From: JBHYDC01 sp051861205
GTDB taxonomy: Bacteria; Pseudomonadota; Alphaproteobacteria; Rhizobiales; Pleomorphomonadaceae
DNA: 64,000 bases
NCBI GenBank assembly: GCA_051861205.1
Contig: JBHYDC010000006.1
Location: forward strand, 132,346 to 196,345
Reading direction: 5' to 3'
Below, piece after piece: positions 9,536 to 17,816 of the stretch. A model generated the notes under the pieces. It saw nothing but the letters and a program-made list of their open reading frames with translations. It did not search any database and had not been told where the DNA came from. Within the stretch, counting starts at the first letter, position 1. The number at the start of each line of letters is the position of its first letter. The translations under genes were made by a program, and so were the position numbers.

Positions 9536-9689
9536 CGACGGCTCCGTCTCTGGGAACACCGCAGTCTCGCGAAGCGGACATCGCCTTCGCCGGAGACCGG
9601 GGTCCAAATCATGAAGTTGCAGCGCGGTGAAAAAGCAGCCTTCGTTCGGCGCCCCGGTTCACCATGCTCCAACGGTGAATAAATCATGA

Positions 9690-9746
9690 ACCGGCGGCGG
9701 TTCTTTGTGCAAGAACCACCGCCGGTCACGCACGGGAAAACCCGTG
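9690..9746 (-). other. Two hairpins between atpE and the b' gene
   Basis: A 16-bp hairpin (arms 9690-9705 and 9711-9726, loop of 5) has a single imperfect pair, which is a G-U wobble in the minus-strand RNA. Next to it is CACGGG-AAAA-CCCGTG (9731-9746). Neither is followed by a U-run, so they look like mRNA stabilisers or attenuators rather than terminators. The position, directly downstream of the gene for the multicopy c subunit, suggests a role in setting subunit ratios. Confidence 0.65.
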
Positions 9747-9784
9747 AACCTCAAGGCACGGCACAACGCCGCGCCAACGAAGCA

Positions 9785-10012
9785 TCAGACGGCGAACAGC
9801 AGCAAAAGCGCGATCAGCAGCGAGAAGATGCCGAGCGCTTCAGTCACGGCGAAGCCGAGGATCAGGCGGCCGAACTGCCCATCGGCAGCCGACGGGTTGC
9901 GCAGCGCGCCGGAAAGGAAGCTGCCGAAAATGTTGCCGAGGCCAACGGCGGCACCGTAGATGCCGATCGTCGCAAGGCCGGCGCCGATGTACTTAGCTGC
10001 TTCAGGTTCCAT
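9785..10012 (-). CDS. atpE: F0F1 ATP synthase subunit c
   Basis: 75 residues, two membrane helices. The N-terminal helix has the glycine/alanine-rich pattern IGAGLATIGIYGAAVGLGNIFGSF, the polar loop is ALRNPSA, and the second helix carries the proton-binding carboxylate in FAVTEALGIFSLLIALLLLF. This is the ring subunit that rotates with proton flow. Start at 10012 is supported by GAAGGAG upstream. It follows atpB by 73 bases and is separated from b' by a long hairpin-bearing gap. Confidence 0.96.
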   Translation of the reverse strand: MEPEAAKYIGAGLATIGIYGAAVGLGNIFGSFLSGALRNPSAADGQFGRLILGFAVTEALGIFSLLIALLLLFAV

Positions 10013-10085
10013 TTTATCCAAGCTCCTTCGGTGAGATCCGAGACTGTGATGAGGCAAGAAGTGAACTTCGTCGATCCAAGCCGGG

Positions 10086-10847
10086 TCAGTGTCCCGGGTG
10101 CAGCGCATCGTTGAGATACATGCACGTTAGGATCGTGAAGACGTAGGCCTGCAGGAAGGCGACCAGGAATTCCAGACCCGTCAGGGCCACGGTCATCGCC
10201 AGCGGCAGGAGCGCGCCAAGGAAACCAAAGGCGCCGAGCCCCGAGAGGGTCACCACGAAGCCTGAGAAAACCTTCAGCGTAATATGTCCGGCCAGCATGT
10301 TCGCAAACAGACGAACCGACAGGCTGAGCGGCCGCGAGAGGAACGAGATGACCTCGATCGCGGACACCATGGGGATGATCGCCATCGGCACCCCCGACGG
10401 CACGAAAACATTCAGGAAGCGCGTGCCGTTCTTATAAAAACCGTAGATCGTGACGGTCAGCGACACCAAAAGCGCCAGCGCTACGGTCACGATGATCTGG
10501 CTGGTGACCGTGAAGAAATAAGGCACCATGCCGAACATGTTCGCGGTGAGCACGAACAGAAACAGCGAAAACACGAGCGGGAAGAACTTCATCGAACCGT
10601 GACCGGCCGACGATTGCAGCGTGTTGGCCACGAACTCGTAGGAGAGTTCCGCCACCGACTGCCCACGGCCGGGAACAATGGCCCGCGCCCGCGTTCCGAT
10701 CAGCAGGATTGCGGCAATCGCAAGCACCGTCATCAGCATGAAGAGCGATGCGTTGGTGAACGATAGATCGACACCTCCGACCTCGATCGGAATCAATTTC
10801 TTGATCTCGAACTGGTGGATCGGATCCGTCGGGTTACTTGCGGCCAC
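10086..10847 (-). CDS. atpB: F0F1 ATP synthase subunit a (GTG start)
   Basis: 253 residues from a GTG at 10847 (V-A-A-S-N-P-T-D-P-I-H-Q-F-E-I), which has GGGAG eight bases upstream; family members begin with the same DPIHQFEI segment. An open frame runs further upstream but overlaps the end of atpI without resembling the family. The essential arginine is in the helix SLSVRLFANMLAGHITLKVF. Subunit a forms the proton half-channels against the c ring in the inner membrane. Confidence 0.95.
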   Translation of the reverse strand: MAASNPTDPIHQFEIKKLIPIEVGGVDLSFTNASLFMLMTVLAIAAILLIGTRARAIVPGRGQSVAELSYEFVANTLQSSAGHGSMKFFPLVFSLFLFVLTANMFGMVPYFFTVTSQIIVTVALALLVSLTVTIYGFYKNGTRFLNVFVPSGVPMAIIPMVSAIEVISFLSRPLSLSVRLFANMLAGHITLKVFSGFVVTLSGLGAFGFLGALLPLAMTVALTGLEFLVAFLQAYVFTILTCMYLNDALHPGH

Positions 10848-10935
10848 CGGGTCAGCTCCCAAAAACCTAATCGCGCCACGCACTTTTCGCCTGCTTGCGG
10901 CCGGCGGTTGTGCCGAGACGCAGGTAGCAGGCCTT

Positions 10936-11322
10936 TTATGATTCGTCGCCCCCGGAACGTGGAGGTCTGGGCGGTATCCGTTCCGCCACCGTCCCCGTCG
11001 CCCGCATGACGTTGAGCGTTCCGGCTGCAAAACCCAAAAGCAGGAACACGATCATGCCCCAGGGCTTTGTGCCCAAGAACCGGTCCATCGTGTAGCCGAT
11101 CACGAAGCCGACGATCACGCCGGCCACGAATTCGGATCCTAGCTTCAAAGCCTGAGCCATGCCGGGAGACGCTGCTCCCAGCTCACCCCGCCGTTCCGCA
11201 CCGCGCTGTTTCTCCGCGTCCAGCTTTGCAGCCAGCGCTTCGAGGCGAGGGTCGGATCGATCGCTCGCAGGCGTCCCGTCAGTCCCGTTTTCCATTCGTC
11301 TCCGGTCGTCATCAGTACTCAT
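10936..11322 (-). CDS. atpI: ATP synthase accessory protein AtpI
   Basis: 128 residues. A charged N-terminus is followed by two membrane helices (FVAGVIVGFVIGYTMDRFLG and WGMIVFLLLGFAAGTLNVM), the usual AtpI layout with conserved GFVIGY and LGFAAG segments. AtpI is the non-stoichiometric first product of F0 operons and is thought to help c-ring assembly or Mg2+ supply. The start at 11322 is forced because a longer in-frame ATG at 11397 lies inside the -10 element of the operon promoter. Confidence 0.9.
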   Translation of the reverse strand: MSTDDDRRRMENGTDGTPASDRSDPRLEALAAKLDAEKQRGAERRGELGAASPGMAQALKLGSEFVAGVIVGFVIGYTMDRFLGTKPWGMIVFLLLGFAAGTLNVMRATGTVAERIPPRPPRSGGDES

Positions 11323-11393
11323 GCGAGAACCGCCTGCCGAACTCGAAACGCCCTGAAAACCTGGATTTAGGGGGCACCCCGAAAGTCGCGCGC

Positions 11394-11422
11394 ACAATAG
11401 TGAGGGAGCGTTTACCTGTCAA
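11394..11422 (-). promoter_or_regulatory. Promoter of the atpI-B-E-b'-b operon
   Basis: Minus strand: a perfect -35 TTGACA (11417-11422), 17-base spacer, -10 TATTGT (11394-11399). The predicted start of transcription is ~65 bases upstream of atpI. Confidence 0.75.
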
Positions 11423-11426
11423 GAAT

Positions 11427-11475
11427 GGGTGAAGAACACCCAAGTGATTGAGTCTAAAACGTTTTCCATCACTTG
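11427..11475. promoter_or_regulatory. Cluster of dyads upstream of the atp promoter
   Basis: Three overlapping symmetric elements sit just upstream of the -35: GGGTG-AAGAA-CACCC (11427-11441), the arms CAAGTGAT (11441-11448) and ATCACTTG (11468-11475), and the palindrome AAAACGTTTT (11456-11465). They may be a regulator site for the ATP synthase promoter or a leftover terminator region for rnhB; there is no obvious U-run. Confidence 0.4.
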
Positions 11476-11573
11476 AACACAAACTCTGTTCTATCCCCGG
11501 CAATGCGCGCCACTCAGATCGATTTAGGCACGCCGAAATGGCCGCTATCCCGTTCAATCTGTCGCGGCCGGCG

Positions 11574-12278
11574 CTATTCCGCCAGATCCGCATCCCCTGC
11601 CGCGCTGCCGCCGCCAAGCACGATCCGCACCGGTTTGAAGCTGCGCCGGTGGATCGCGCAAGCGCCGTGCCTAGTCAGCATCGCGCCATGTTCCGGCGTG
11701 CCATATCCCATGTGCCGCTCGAAGCCATAGCTTGGAAAATGCCGTGCGAAGGCCGCCATCATCCTGTCGCGTGTGACCTTCGCCACGATCGAGGCTGCTG
11801 CGATCGCCGCCACATGGCCGTCGCCCTTAACCACCGCCACGCCTTTCAGCCCGCGCTTCACGCAGTCCGCCGGCACGTCCCTACCGTCCACCAGCACCCC
11901 GATCGGCTGCAAGGGAAGGGCCGCCACCGCCCGCGCCATGGCCCAAAGCGTCGCCGCGCGAATGTTCACGCCGTCGATCCGCGAGGCCGACGCCGACGAG
12001 ACTGCGACAATATGATCCCGGCAGATCGCCTCAAACATCGCCTCGCGCGCCGGGCGCGACAATTGCTTGGAGTCCGTCATGCCGTCCGGCAGCGCCGCGT
12101 CGGTCAGAATCACCGCGGCCGTCACCACCGGCCCGGCCCACGGCCCCCGCCCGGCCTCATCCACCCCTGCGACCCGGCCCTTCCACCGCCGCTCATAAAT
12201 CTTCTCGATCCGCCGATCACAGCAGCCGGGGCTCAGATCGGGGAACAGGTCGTCGAGCGGCGATTCGGTGAGTGTCAT
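11574..12278 (-). CDS. rnhB: Ribonuclease HII
   Basis: 234 residues from ATG 12278. RNase HII cuts the RNA strand of RNA-DNA hybrids and single ribonucleotides in DNA. The family motif VAGVDEAGRGPWAGPV carries the first catalytic Asp-Glu pair, and the further acidic residues are in VLVDGRDVP and VVKGDGHVAAIAAASIVAKVTRD. The C-terminus contains the HMGYGTPEH segment. The open frame continues far upstream of the chosen start, but that part is antisense to the neighbouring membrane protein gene. It precedes the F0 operon in the same direction, a neighbourhood also seen in other rhizobia. Confidence 0.95.
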   Translation of the reverse strand: MTLTESPLDDLFPDLSPGCCDRRIEKIYERRWKGRVAGVDEAGRGPWAGPVVTAAVILTDAALPDGMTDSKQLSRPAREAMFEAICRDHIVAVSSASASRIDGVNIRAATLWAMARAVAALPLQPIGVLVDGRDVPADCVKRGLKGVAVVKGDGHVAAIAAASIVAKVTRDRMMAAFARHFPSYGFERHMGYGTPEHGAMLTRHGACAIHRRSFKPVRIVLGGGSAAGDADLAE

Positions 12279-12405
12279 GGCGTCAACCTGACACCGCGCC
12301 GCCGTGCGGTGAAGCCCCCATCCGCGCGCCGCGCGCTCGCTGGTTTGACAGAACTGCCTAGACCTGCTCACTCGTATCGACCTCAGCGCGGCGGAGCACA
12401 GCCCA

Positions 12406-13116
12406 GTGCACGAACTCATAGACGTCGCCCGCGCCTCCGCGTCGGCCATCGGTCGCCACGCCTTCGCGCTCCTCATCATCACAGCCCTCACCGAAGCTGT
12501 GGTCGCGGTTGCGAGCGGCTTTTGGCGTCCCATGGTCGAAGCGTTGCCGCTGTCCGGCTTAGGTCCGCTCGAAGGCCCGTTGCGGGGAGTGCTGGGGCTT
12601 GCGGCCGTCAGCGTCATCACCCCCATCGGCAAAGCCGCGACGGCGGTGCTCATCCATCGCGGCGATCGCGGTCTGCTCGCCGCCCTGGCCGCGCTTGGCG
12701 TCATCGCCAATATCCTGCCGTTGATCATCGTCGCCGCCGCCCTTTGGTATCTGGCGACGCTTGTCGGCCTCGCCCTTCTCGTCGTCCCCGGCGTTCTCGT
12801 CTTCTTCGGCTCGCAATTCGCCATACAGGCCCTCGCTGTCGAGCGCATCGCCATCCGCGCCGCCTTTCGCCGCAGCTTCGCGCTGGTCGCGCGGGGTCCA
12901 GCGGCGGTCGTCGTCCTGTTTGTCACTTTGGAAGTCGGTCAGGGCGTTCTCACCGGCCTTTTGGAGGCAGCCACCGGCCCCGTCACGCCTCCGTCCTTTA
13001 TCTCAGTCCGAGATTGGCTGATCAGCGCCGTCATGGCCGTCATCGTCTACGTTCCCCTTGCCGTGATGTTCATTCAGCGAATGCGCCGGTTTGACGCGTC
13101 AATCAGCCGCGCCTAA
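12406..13116 (+). CDS. Integral membrane protein of unknown function
   Basis: 236 residues from a GTG at 12406 preceded by GCGGAG. No family is recognised. It has about five hydrophobic segments: FALLIITALTEAVVAV, VLGLAAVSVITPIG, LLAALAALGVIANILPLIIVAAALWYL followed by LVGLALLVVPGVLVFF, and near the C-terminus AVMAVIVYVPLAVMFI. The stretch VPGVLVFFGSQFAIQALAVERIAIRAAFRRSFALV resembles glycerophosphoryl-phosphodiesterase-type or DUF975-like membrane proteins only loosely. It diverges from rnhB and precedes the histidine phosphatase by 38 bases, so the two may be co-transcribed. Confidence 0.7.
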   Translation: MHELIDVARASASAIGRHAFALLIITALTEAVVAVASGFWRPMVEALPLSGLGPLEGPLRGVLGLAAVSVITPIGKAATAVLIHRGDRGLLAALAALGVIANILPLIIVAAALWYLATLVGLALLVVPGVLVFFGSQFAIQALAVERIAIRAAFRRSFALVARGPAAVVVLFVTLEVGQGVLTGLLEAATGPVTPPSFISVRDWLISAVMAVIVYVPLAVMFIQRMRRFDASISRA

Positions 13117-13154
13117 ACCCCTTCGCCGGGCCACCTCCCGTTAGGCTGTTTTCC

Positions 13155-13766
13155 ATGCCCCCTGCCGTCAATCCAACCCACGACCTCGTCGTGATCCGCC
13201 ATGGCCAGACCGATTGGAACGCCGCCTGCCGCCTCCAGGGCCGCGAGAACGTGCCCCTGAATGAAACGGGCCGCGCCCAGGCCCGCCGCAACGGCCGTGC
13301 GCTCTACACCCGCCTCGCCGCCGCCGGCCAGAGCGCCGCCGACTACGATTTCGTCTCCTCCCCCATGCTCCGCGCCACCCAGACCATGACGCTGCTGCGC
13401 GAGGAGATGCGCCTCGCTCCTTTGGCCTTCCGCCAGGACGACCGCCTGATGGAGTTGGATTTCGGCCGCTGGTCCGGCCTTTACATCGACGACATCATCG
13501 AACACCAATCTGACGAATACGCCGCCCGCGCCGCCGACCGCTGGAACCACCGTCCCCCCGGCGGCGAAAGCCACGCCGACGCGCTCGAACGCGTCCTGCC
13601 GTTTTTCGCCGCGCTCGATCGTCCCACGGTCATCGTCGCCCACGGCGGGATCAACCGCGTAACCAGCGTCCTGCTCGGCGCTATCGACCCCGCCGGCGCG
13701 CCCGATTTCCCGGCCCCGCAAGACCGTTTCTTTGTTTGGTCCGGCGCCGGTCTCACTTGGGTTTGA
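13155..13766 (+). CDS. Histidine phosphatase family protein
   Basis: 203 residues. The N-terminal HDLVVIRHGQTDWNAACRLQGRENVPLNETGRAQA contains the phosphohistidine-forming RHG motif and the following conserved Asn of the phosphoglycerate-mutase-like superfamily. The second catalytic histidine is in TVIVAHGGINRVTSVLL. Likely a cytosolic phosphatase; the substrate cannot be told from sequence. The gene lies just before aroC, as in several rhizobial genomes, but no functional link is known. Confidence 0.88.
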   Translation: MPPAVNPTHDLVVIRHGQTDWNAACRLQGRENVPLNETGRAQARRNGRALYTRLAAAGQSAADYDFVSSPMLRATQTMTLLREEMRLAPLAFRQDDRLMELDFGRWSGLYIDDIIEHQSDEYAARAADRWNHRPPGGESHADALERVLPFFAALDRPTVIVAHGGINRVTSVLLGAIDPAGAPDFPAPQDRFFVWSGAGLTWV

Positions 13767-13829
13767 CGCCCCGCATCGCCGCGCTTAAACAATCGGCGGA
13801 AAACCACCGTTGAGGCCGATCGCTTCGCC

Positions 13830-14948
13830 ATGTCCCACAACAGCTTCGGCCATCTCCTGCGCGTCACCACCTGGGGTGAAAGTCACGGCCCAGCGCTCGG
13901 CTGCGTCGTCGACGGTTGCCCCCCCGGCATCCATCTCACCGCCGCCGACATCCAAGCCTTTCTCGATAAGCGCAAGCCCGGCCAGTCCCGCTTCGTCACC
14001 CAGCGCCGCGAGCCCGACGAAGTCGAAATCCTTTCAGGCGTCTTTGAGGACGACCGCACCGGCGGTCCCGTGACCACCGGCACGCCCATTTCCCTGATGA
14101 TCCGCAACGTCGACCAACGTTCCAAGGACTACGGCGACATCCGCGATAAATACCGCCCCGGCCACGCCGACCTCACCTACGACTTGAAATACGGCGTGCG
14201 CGATTATCGCGGCGGCGGCCGCTCATCCGCCCGCGAAACGGCAGCCCGCGTCGCCGCCGGCGCCATCGCGCGTAAAATCATCCCAGGCGTCACCGTCCGC
14301 GGCGCCCTCGTCCAGATCGGCCGCGAACGGATCGACCGCGCCAACTGGGACTGGACCACCGTCGACACCAACCCGTTCTTCTGCCCGGATCCCGCCGCCG
14401 TGCCGCGCTTCGAGGCCTATCTCGACGGCATCCGCAAATCCGGCTCGTCCGTGGGCGCCGTCATTGAAGTCGTCGCCGAAGGCGTCCCCGCCGGCTGGGG
14501 TGCCCCAATCTATGCCAAGCTCGACCAGGATATCGCCTCCGCCTTCATGTCGATCAATGCGGTGAAAGCCGTCGAGATCGGCGCCGGCATGGCCTCCGCC
14601 GAACTCACCGGCGAGGAAAACGCCGACGAAATGCGCATGGGGCAGGGCGGCGCCATCCACTTCGGCTCCAACCACGCCGGCGGCGTCCTCGGTGGCATCT
14701 CGACAGGCCAGCCCATCGTCGCCCGCTTCGCCGTGAAGCCCACCTCCTCCATCCTCACCGACCGCAAATCCGTCTCCGCGAGCGGCGAAGACGTCGACCT
14801 ACTCACCAAAGGTCGCCACGACCCCTGCGTCGGCATCCGCGCCGTACCCGTCGGCGAGGCGATGCTCGCGCTCGTGCTCGCCGACCATTTCCTGCGGCAC
14901 AGAGCACAAACCGGCCGAGACGGAGCCGTGCCTTTCCCGCTGCGCTAA
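13830..14948 (+). CDS. aroC: Chorismate synthase
   Basis: 372 residues, normal length. AroC makes chorismate from 5-enolpyruvylshikimate-3-phosphate, the last shikimate-pathway step, using reduced FMN. Family segments visible are LLRVTTWGESHGPALGCVVDGCPPG at the N-terminus, KPGQSRFVTQRREPDEVEILSG, RPGHADLTYDLKYG, YRGGGRSSARETAARVAAGA and GGISTGQPI. The start at 13830 (MSHNSFGH) fits the family. It is followed by a TSUP transporter 56 bases on; a short GCCCG/CGGGC stem with pyrimidine tail (14960-14990) between them is too weak to call a terminator. Confidence 0.97.
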   Translation: MSHNSFGHLLRVTTWGESHGPALGCVVDGCPPGIHLTAADIQAFLDKRKPGQSRFVTQRREPDEVEILSGVFEDDRTGGPVTTGTPISLMIRNVDQRSKDYGDIRDKYRPGHADLTYDLKYGVRDYRGGGRSSARETAARVAAGAIARKIIPGVTVRGALVQIGRERIDRANWDWTTVDTNPFFCPDPAAVPRFEAYLDGIRKSGSSVGAVIEVVAEGVPAGWGAPIYAKLDQDIASAFMSINAVKAVEIGAGMASAELTGEENADEMRMGQGGAIHFGSNHAGGVLGGISTGQPIVARFAVKPTSSILTDRKSVSASGEDVDLLTKGRHDPCVGIRAVPVGEAMLALVLADHFLRHRAQTGRDGAVPFPLR

Positions 14949-15004
14949 GCCCCTGCCTCGCCCGCTCATGCCGGGCCCTTTCTCTCCTTAAATCTAGGAC
15001 CGGC

Positions 15005-15802
15005 ATGGATTTCGGCGTCGACCTCGTCACCGTGCTCGCCCTTGTCGGCGTCGCCACGATAGCCGGCTGCATCGATGCGATTGCCGGCGGCGGCGGGCTC
15101 CTCACGTTGCCCTCCCTCCTTCTCGCCGGCCTCGATCCGGTCTCGGCGCTTGCCACCAACAAGGTCCAGGGCGCGGCCGGCTCTGTCTCAGCCACCGTCC
15201 ATTTCGCCCGGAAGGGTTTGATCGACTGGCGGCTCGGGCGCTGGATCATGCTGGCCTCCGGCGTTGCAGCGGTTCTCGGCGCTCTCTGCGTCACCTTTCT
15301 CTCTCGCGAGGCCCTGAACATCGCGGTCCCTATCGTCCTGATCCTGATCGCCGGCTACTTCATCTTCGCCCGCCGCCTCGGCGATGCCGACCGCCGCGCC
15401 CGCATCCCGGCCGCGCTTTTTCTCATCACCGTCACCCCGCCAATCGGCTTCTACGACGGCTTTTTCGGACCCGGCACCGGTTCCTTCTTCATGGTCGGCT
15501 TCATCAGCCTGCTGGGTTACGGCGTGATCCGCGCGACGGCGCACACCAAGCTCGCCAACGCGTCCAGCAACGTCGGCGCGCTCGCGCTCTTCACCCTCAC
15601 CGGCGGCGCCAACTGGCCGCTCGGCCTAGCAATGGCCGTCGGCGCCTTTTGTGGCGCGCAGATCGGCTCCCGGCTGGCAATCCGGGCAGGCGCGCGGCTC
15701 ATTCGTCCGCTCCTCGTCGTCATCTGCTGTGCCATGGCGCTGCGGCTTCTGTTGTCGCCAGGCAACCCCATCCACCGCCTGCTCGTCTCGCTCGGCTCCT
15801 GA
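15005..15802 (+). CDS. TSUP (TauE/SafE) family membrane transporter
   Basis: 265 residues with about eight hydrophobic segments. The N-terminus AGCIDAIAGGGGLLTLPSLLLAGLDPVSALATNKVQG has the glycine-rich repeat and the ATNK-type segment of the TauE/SafE family, and the second half repeats it in GFYDGFFGPGTGSFFMVGFISLLGYGVIRATAHTKLANASSN. The family exports sulfite, sulfoacetate or other small organic anions; no specific substrate can be assigned. It converges with the Lrp-type gene with only 13 bases between stops. Confidence 0.9.
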   Translation: MDFGVDLVTVLALVGVATIAGCIDAIAGGGGLLTLPSLLLAGLDPVSALATNKVQGAAGSVSATVHFARKGLIDWRLGRWIMLASGVAAVLGALCVTFLSREALNIAVPIVLILIAGYFIFARRLGDADRRARIPAALFLITVTPPIGFYDGFFGPGTGSFFMVGFISLLGYGVIRATAHTKLANASSNVGALALFTLTGGANWPLGLAMAVGAFCGAQIGSRLAIRAGARLIRPLLVVICCAMALRLLLSPGNPIHRLLVSLGS

Positions 15803-15815
15803 GAGAGCAAGCCCA

Positions 15816-16274
15816 TCAAATCGGCAGCTTCGTCGTCCGCTTCACCGTCCGCAGCGTCAATTGCGACTGGATCCGCACCACCCCCGGCAGCGGCGTCAAA
15901 ATCTCCGTGTGCAACCGCTCCAGATCGCCCGCATCGCGGTACACCACCCGCAGCAGGTAGTCGTGCTGCCCCGCCAAGAGATAACACTCCGTGATCTCCG
16001 GCACCCCCCGCACCGCCGCCTCGAACCGGTCCAGCGAAGCCCGCCCCTGGCTATCCAGCGTCACCGACACATAAGCCGTCCCCGGCAACCCCGCGATCCT
16101 GGCGTCCAGCAAGGCCACGGTCCGAGCGATCAGCCCGCTTTCCTCCAACAATTTGGTGCGCCGAAGGCAAGCCGACGCCGATAGATGCACCCGCTCGGCA
16201 AGCTCTGCGTTAGTCAGCTTGGCGTTGTCCTGAAGCGCGATCAAAATCGCACGATCCGTGGGGTCCAGCTTCAT
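15816..16274 (-). CDS. Lrp/AsnC family transcriptional regulator
   Basis: 152 residues from ATG 16274 (MKLDPTDRAILIALQDNAKL). The N-terminal winged helix-turn-helix is LTNAELAERVHLSASACLRRTKLLEESGLI, and the C-terminal RAM/ligand domain follows (VPEITECYLLAGQHDYLLRVVYRD). It diverges from ald across a 142-base region. In related bacteria such paired Lrp-type regulators (often named AldR) control alanine dehydrogenase in response to amino acids, so the same role is likely. An in-frame start at 16328 would extend into the ald promoter area and is less likely. Confidence 0.92.
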   Translation of the reverse strand: MKLDPTDRAILIALQDNAKLTNAELAERVHLSASACLRRTKLLEESGLIARTVALLDARIAGLPGTAYVSVTLDSQGRASLDRFEAAVRGVPEITECYLLAGQHDYLLRVVYRDAGDLERLHTEILTPLPGVVRIQSQLTLRTVKRTTKLPI

Positions 16275-16416
16275 TCGTCGAATATCCTGCCGCCAAATGC
16301 CTATATCTCGCAATAACCGGCGAAACATACCTCCTATCTCGCTTCAAATCGGCAGGAAATTTCAACGCCTCAGTGTCATCATTGAATTCTTCGACCACAC
16401 GAGGAGTGAGGCTCAG
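16275..16416. promoter_or_regulatory. Divergent control region between the Lrp-type regulator and ald
   Basis: 142 bases, more AT-rich than its surroundings (for example TATATCTCGCAATAA and CATTGAATTCTTC), as is usual for Lrp-family binding regions. The ald ribosome binding site GAGGAG is at 16401-16406. Exact promoters and operators cannot be assigned with confidence. Confidence 0.5.
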
Positions 16417-17535
16417 ATGCGCGTCGGTCTGCCCAAGGAAATCAAGGATCACGAAGACCGCGTCGGCCTCGTGCCGTCGTCCGTCCGCGAACTCGTCGCC
16501 CACGGGCACGAGGTTCTGGTCGAAACCCGCGCCGGCCATGGCATCGGCGTGGCCGACGACATCTACGCCGCCGCCGGCGCGCGCATCGTCGCCACCGCCG
16601 ACGAGGTTTTTGCCGCTGCCGACATGATCGTGAAGGTGAAGGAACCCCAGGCCGCCGAGCGCAAGAAGCTGCGCCCCGGCCAGATCCTCTTCACCTACCT
16701 CCACCTCGCTCCGGATCCGGATCAGGCGCGCGACCTCATGGCGTCCGGCGCAACCTGCATCGCCTATGAAACCGTCACCGCCGCCAACGGCTCGCTTCCG
16801 CTGCTCGCCCCAATGTCCGAAGTCGCCGGCCGCATGGCCCCGCAGGTCGGCGCGCATTGCCTTGAGAATGCGCAAGGCGGCATGGGCGTCCTCCTCGGCG
16901 GCGTGCCGGGCGTGCTTCCGGCCGAAGTCGTCATCCTCGGCGGCGGCGTTGCCGGAACCAACGCGGCCCAGGTCGCAATCGGCCTCGGTGCCGACGTCAC
17001 CGTCATCGACCGCTCGCTCGACGTGCTGCGCCGTCTTGTCGCCACCTTCGGCTCGCGCATCAAGACCGCGCATTCCAACGTGGACAATATCGCCAGCCTC
17101 GTTACGCGGGCCGACCTCGTGATCTCCACCATCCTCGTGCCCGGTGCAGCGGCCCCCAAGCTCATAACCCGCCAGATGATCACCGCGATGAAGAAGGGCT
17201 CCGTGCTCGTCGACGTCGCGATCGACCAGGGCGGTGCAGCCGAAACCTCGAAGGCCACCACCCATTCCAACCCGACCTACGTGGTCGACGATATCGTGCA
17301 CTACTGCGTTGCCAACATGCCGGGCGGCGTCGCCCGCACCTCCGCCTTCGCCCTCAACAACGCCACGCTGCCGTTCACGCTGGCGCTCGCCGGCAAGGGC
17401 TGGAAGCGTGCGCTTGCCGAGGATCCGCACCTCGCCGCCGGCCTCAACGTCCACGACGGCCGCATCACCTACCGCGCCGTCGCCGACGCACTGAACTTCG
17501 AATACCTCGAAACCGCCAAGGCCCTAGCCAACTAA
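16417..17535 (+). CDS. ald: Alanine dehydrogenase
   Basis: 372 residues, typical length. Ald interconverts L-alanine and pyruvate plus ammonia with NAD. The N-terminus MRVGLPKEIKDHEDRVGLVP carries the conserved substrate-contacting residues, LPLLAPMSEVAGRMAPQ is a family signature, and the NAD-binding Rossmann glycines are in VVILGGGVAGTNAAQVA. The later block VARTSAFALNNATLP is also diagnostic. Start at 16417 is preceded by GAGGAG; a longer open frame overlaps the regulator promoter. It is followed by a strong terminator. Confidence 0.96.
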   Translation: MRVGLPKEIKDHEDRVGLVPSSVRELVAHGHEVLVETRAGHGIGVADDIYAAAGARIVATADEVFAAADMIVKVKEPQAAERKKLRPGQILFTYLHLAPDPDQARDLMASGATCIAYETVTAANGSLPLLAPMSEVAGRMAPQVGAHCLENAQGGMGVLLGGVPGVLPAEVVILGGGVAGTNAAQVAIGLGADVTVIDRSLDVLRRLVATFGSRIKTAHSNVDNIASLVTRADLVISTILVPGAAAPKLITRQMITAMKKGSVLVDVAIDQGGAAETSKATTHSNPTYVVDDIVHYCVANMPGGVARTSAFALNNATLPFTLALAGKGWKRALAEDPHLAAGLNVHDGRITYRAVADALNFEYLETAKALAN

Positions 17536-17594
17536 AAGCTGGCGTCCGCCACCCCTCTTGGAAAATTCCCGCATTGGGAATATCTTGTCGGAGT

Positions 17595-17626
17595 GGAGAG
17601 CGGGTTCCCGCCCGCTCTCCTTTTTT
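17595..17626 (+). terminator. Rho-independent terminator of ald
   Basis: A 10-bp perfect stem (GGAGAGCGGG, 17595-17604, with CCCGCTCTCC, 17611-17620) and a 6-base loop are followed directly by TTTTTT, 60 bases after the ald stop. Confidence 0.92.
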
Positions 17627-17816
17627 ACTTACTCGTGAAGTTAATCCGGACGGTCATTTGCCTGCCCGTCCGGATCTTCCTCACGGTAAGCGTGAAGCTC
17701 CACGGTTTCCACCGCATCGCTATCACCTCTGGTTGGAGTGCGAGGCCTTCGCCAAGGTCGGGGCGGCCGATCCTCCCCGATGACGCCGCTGGTTCGGTGC
17801 CGCCTGCTTTACGCAA
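17625..17816 (-). CDS. Possible small protein, 63 residues (uncertain)
   Basis: An open frame in the gap between the ald terminator and the RNA methyltransferase gene. The C-terminal half (MRWKPWSFTLTVRKIRTGRQ, then MTVRINFTSK) alternates hydrophobic and basic residues as in a beta-hairpin; an internal ATG would give a 30-residue product. No family is recognised and no clear ribosome binding site is seen. The same bases contain a perfect 10-bp inverted repeat at 17644-17675, so the open frame could be incidental. Confidence 0.2.
   Translation of the reverse strand: MRKAGGTEPAASSGRIGRPDLGEGLALQPEVIAMRWKPWSFTLTVRKIRTGRQMTVRINFTSK
17644..17675. repeat. 10-bp perfect inverted repeat
   Basis: Arms ATCCGGACGG (17644-17653) and CCGTCCGGAT (17666-17675) with a 12-base centre. 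It lies in the 343-base gap 17536-17878, which otherwise holds the ald terminator and one doubtful small open frame. There is no U-run on either strand, so it is not a standard terminator. Confidence 0.6.

Noticed and set aside
11448..13094. 548-residue plus-strand open frame across rnhB
   Set aside because: Covers rnhB antisense and then an alternative frame of the membrane protein; no domain.
16210..17454. 414-residue open frame on the minus strand opposite ald
   Set aside because: Antisense shadow of alanine dehydrogenase.
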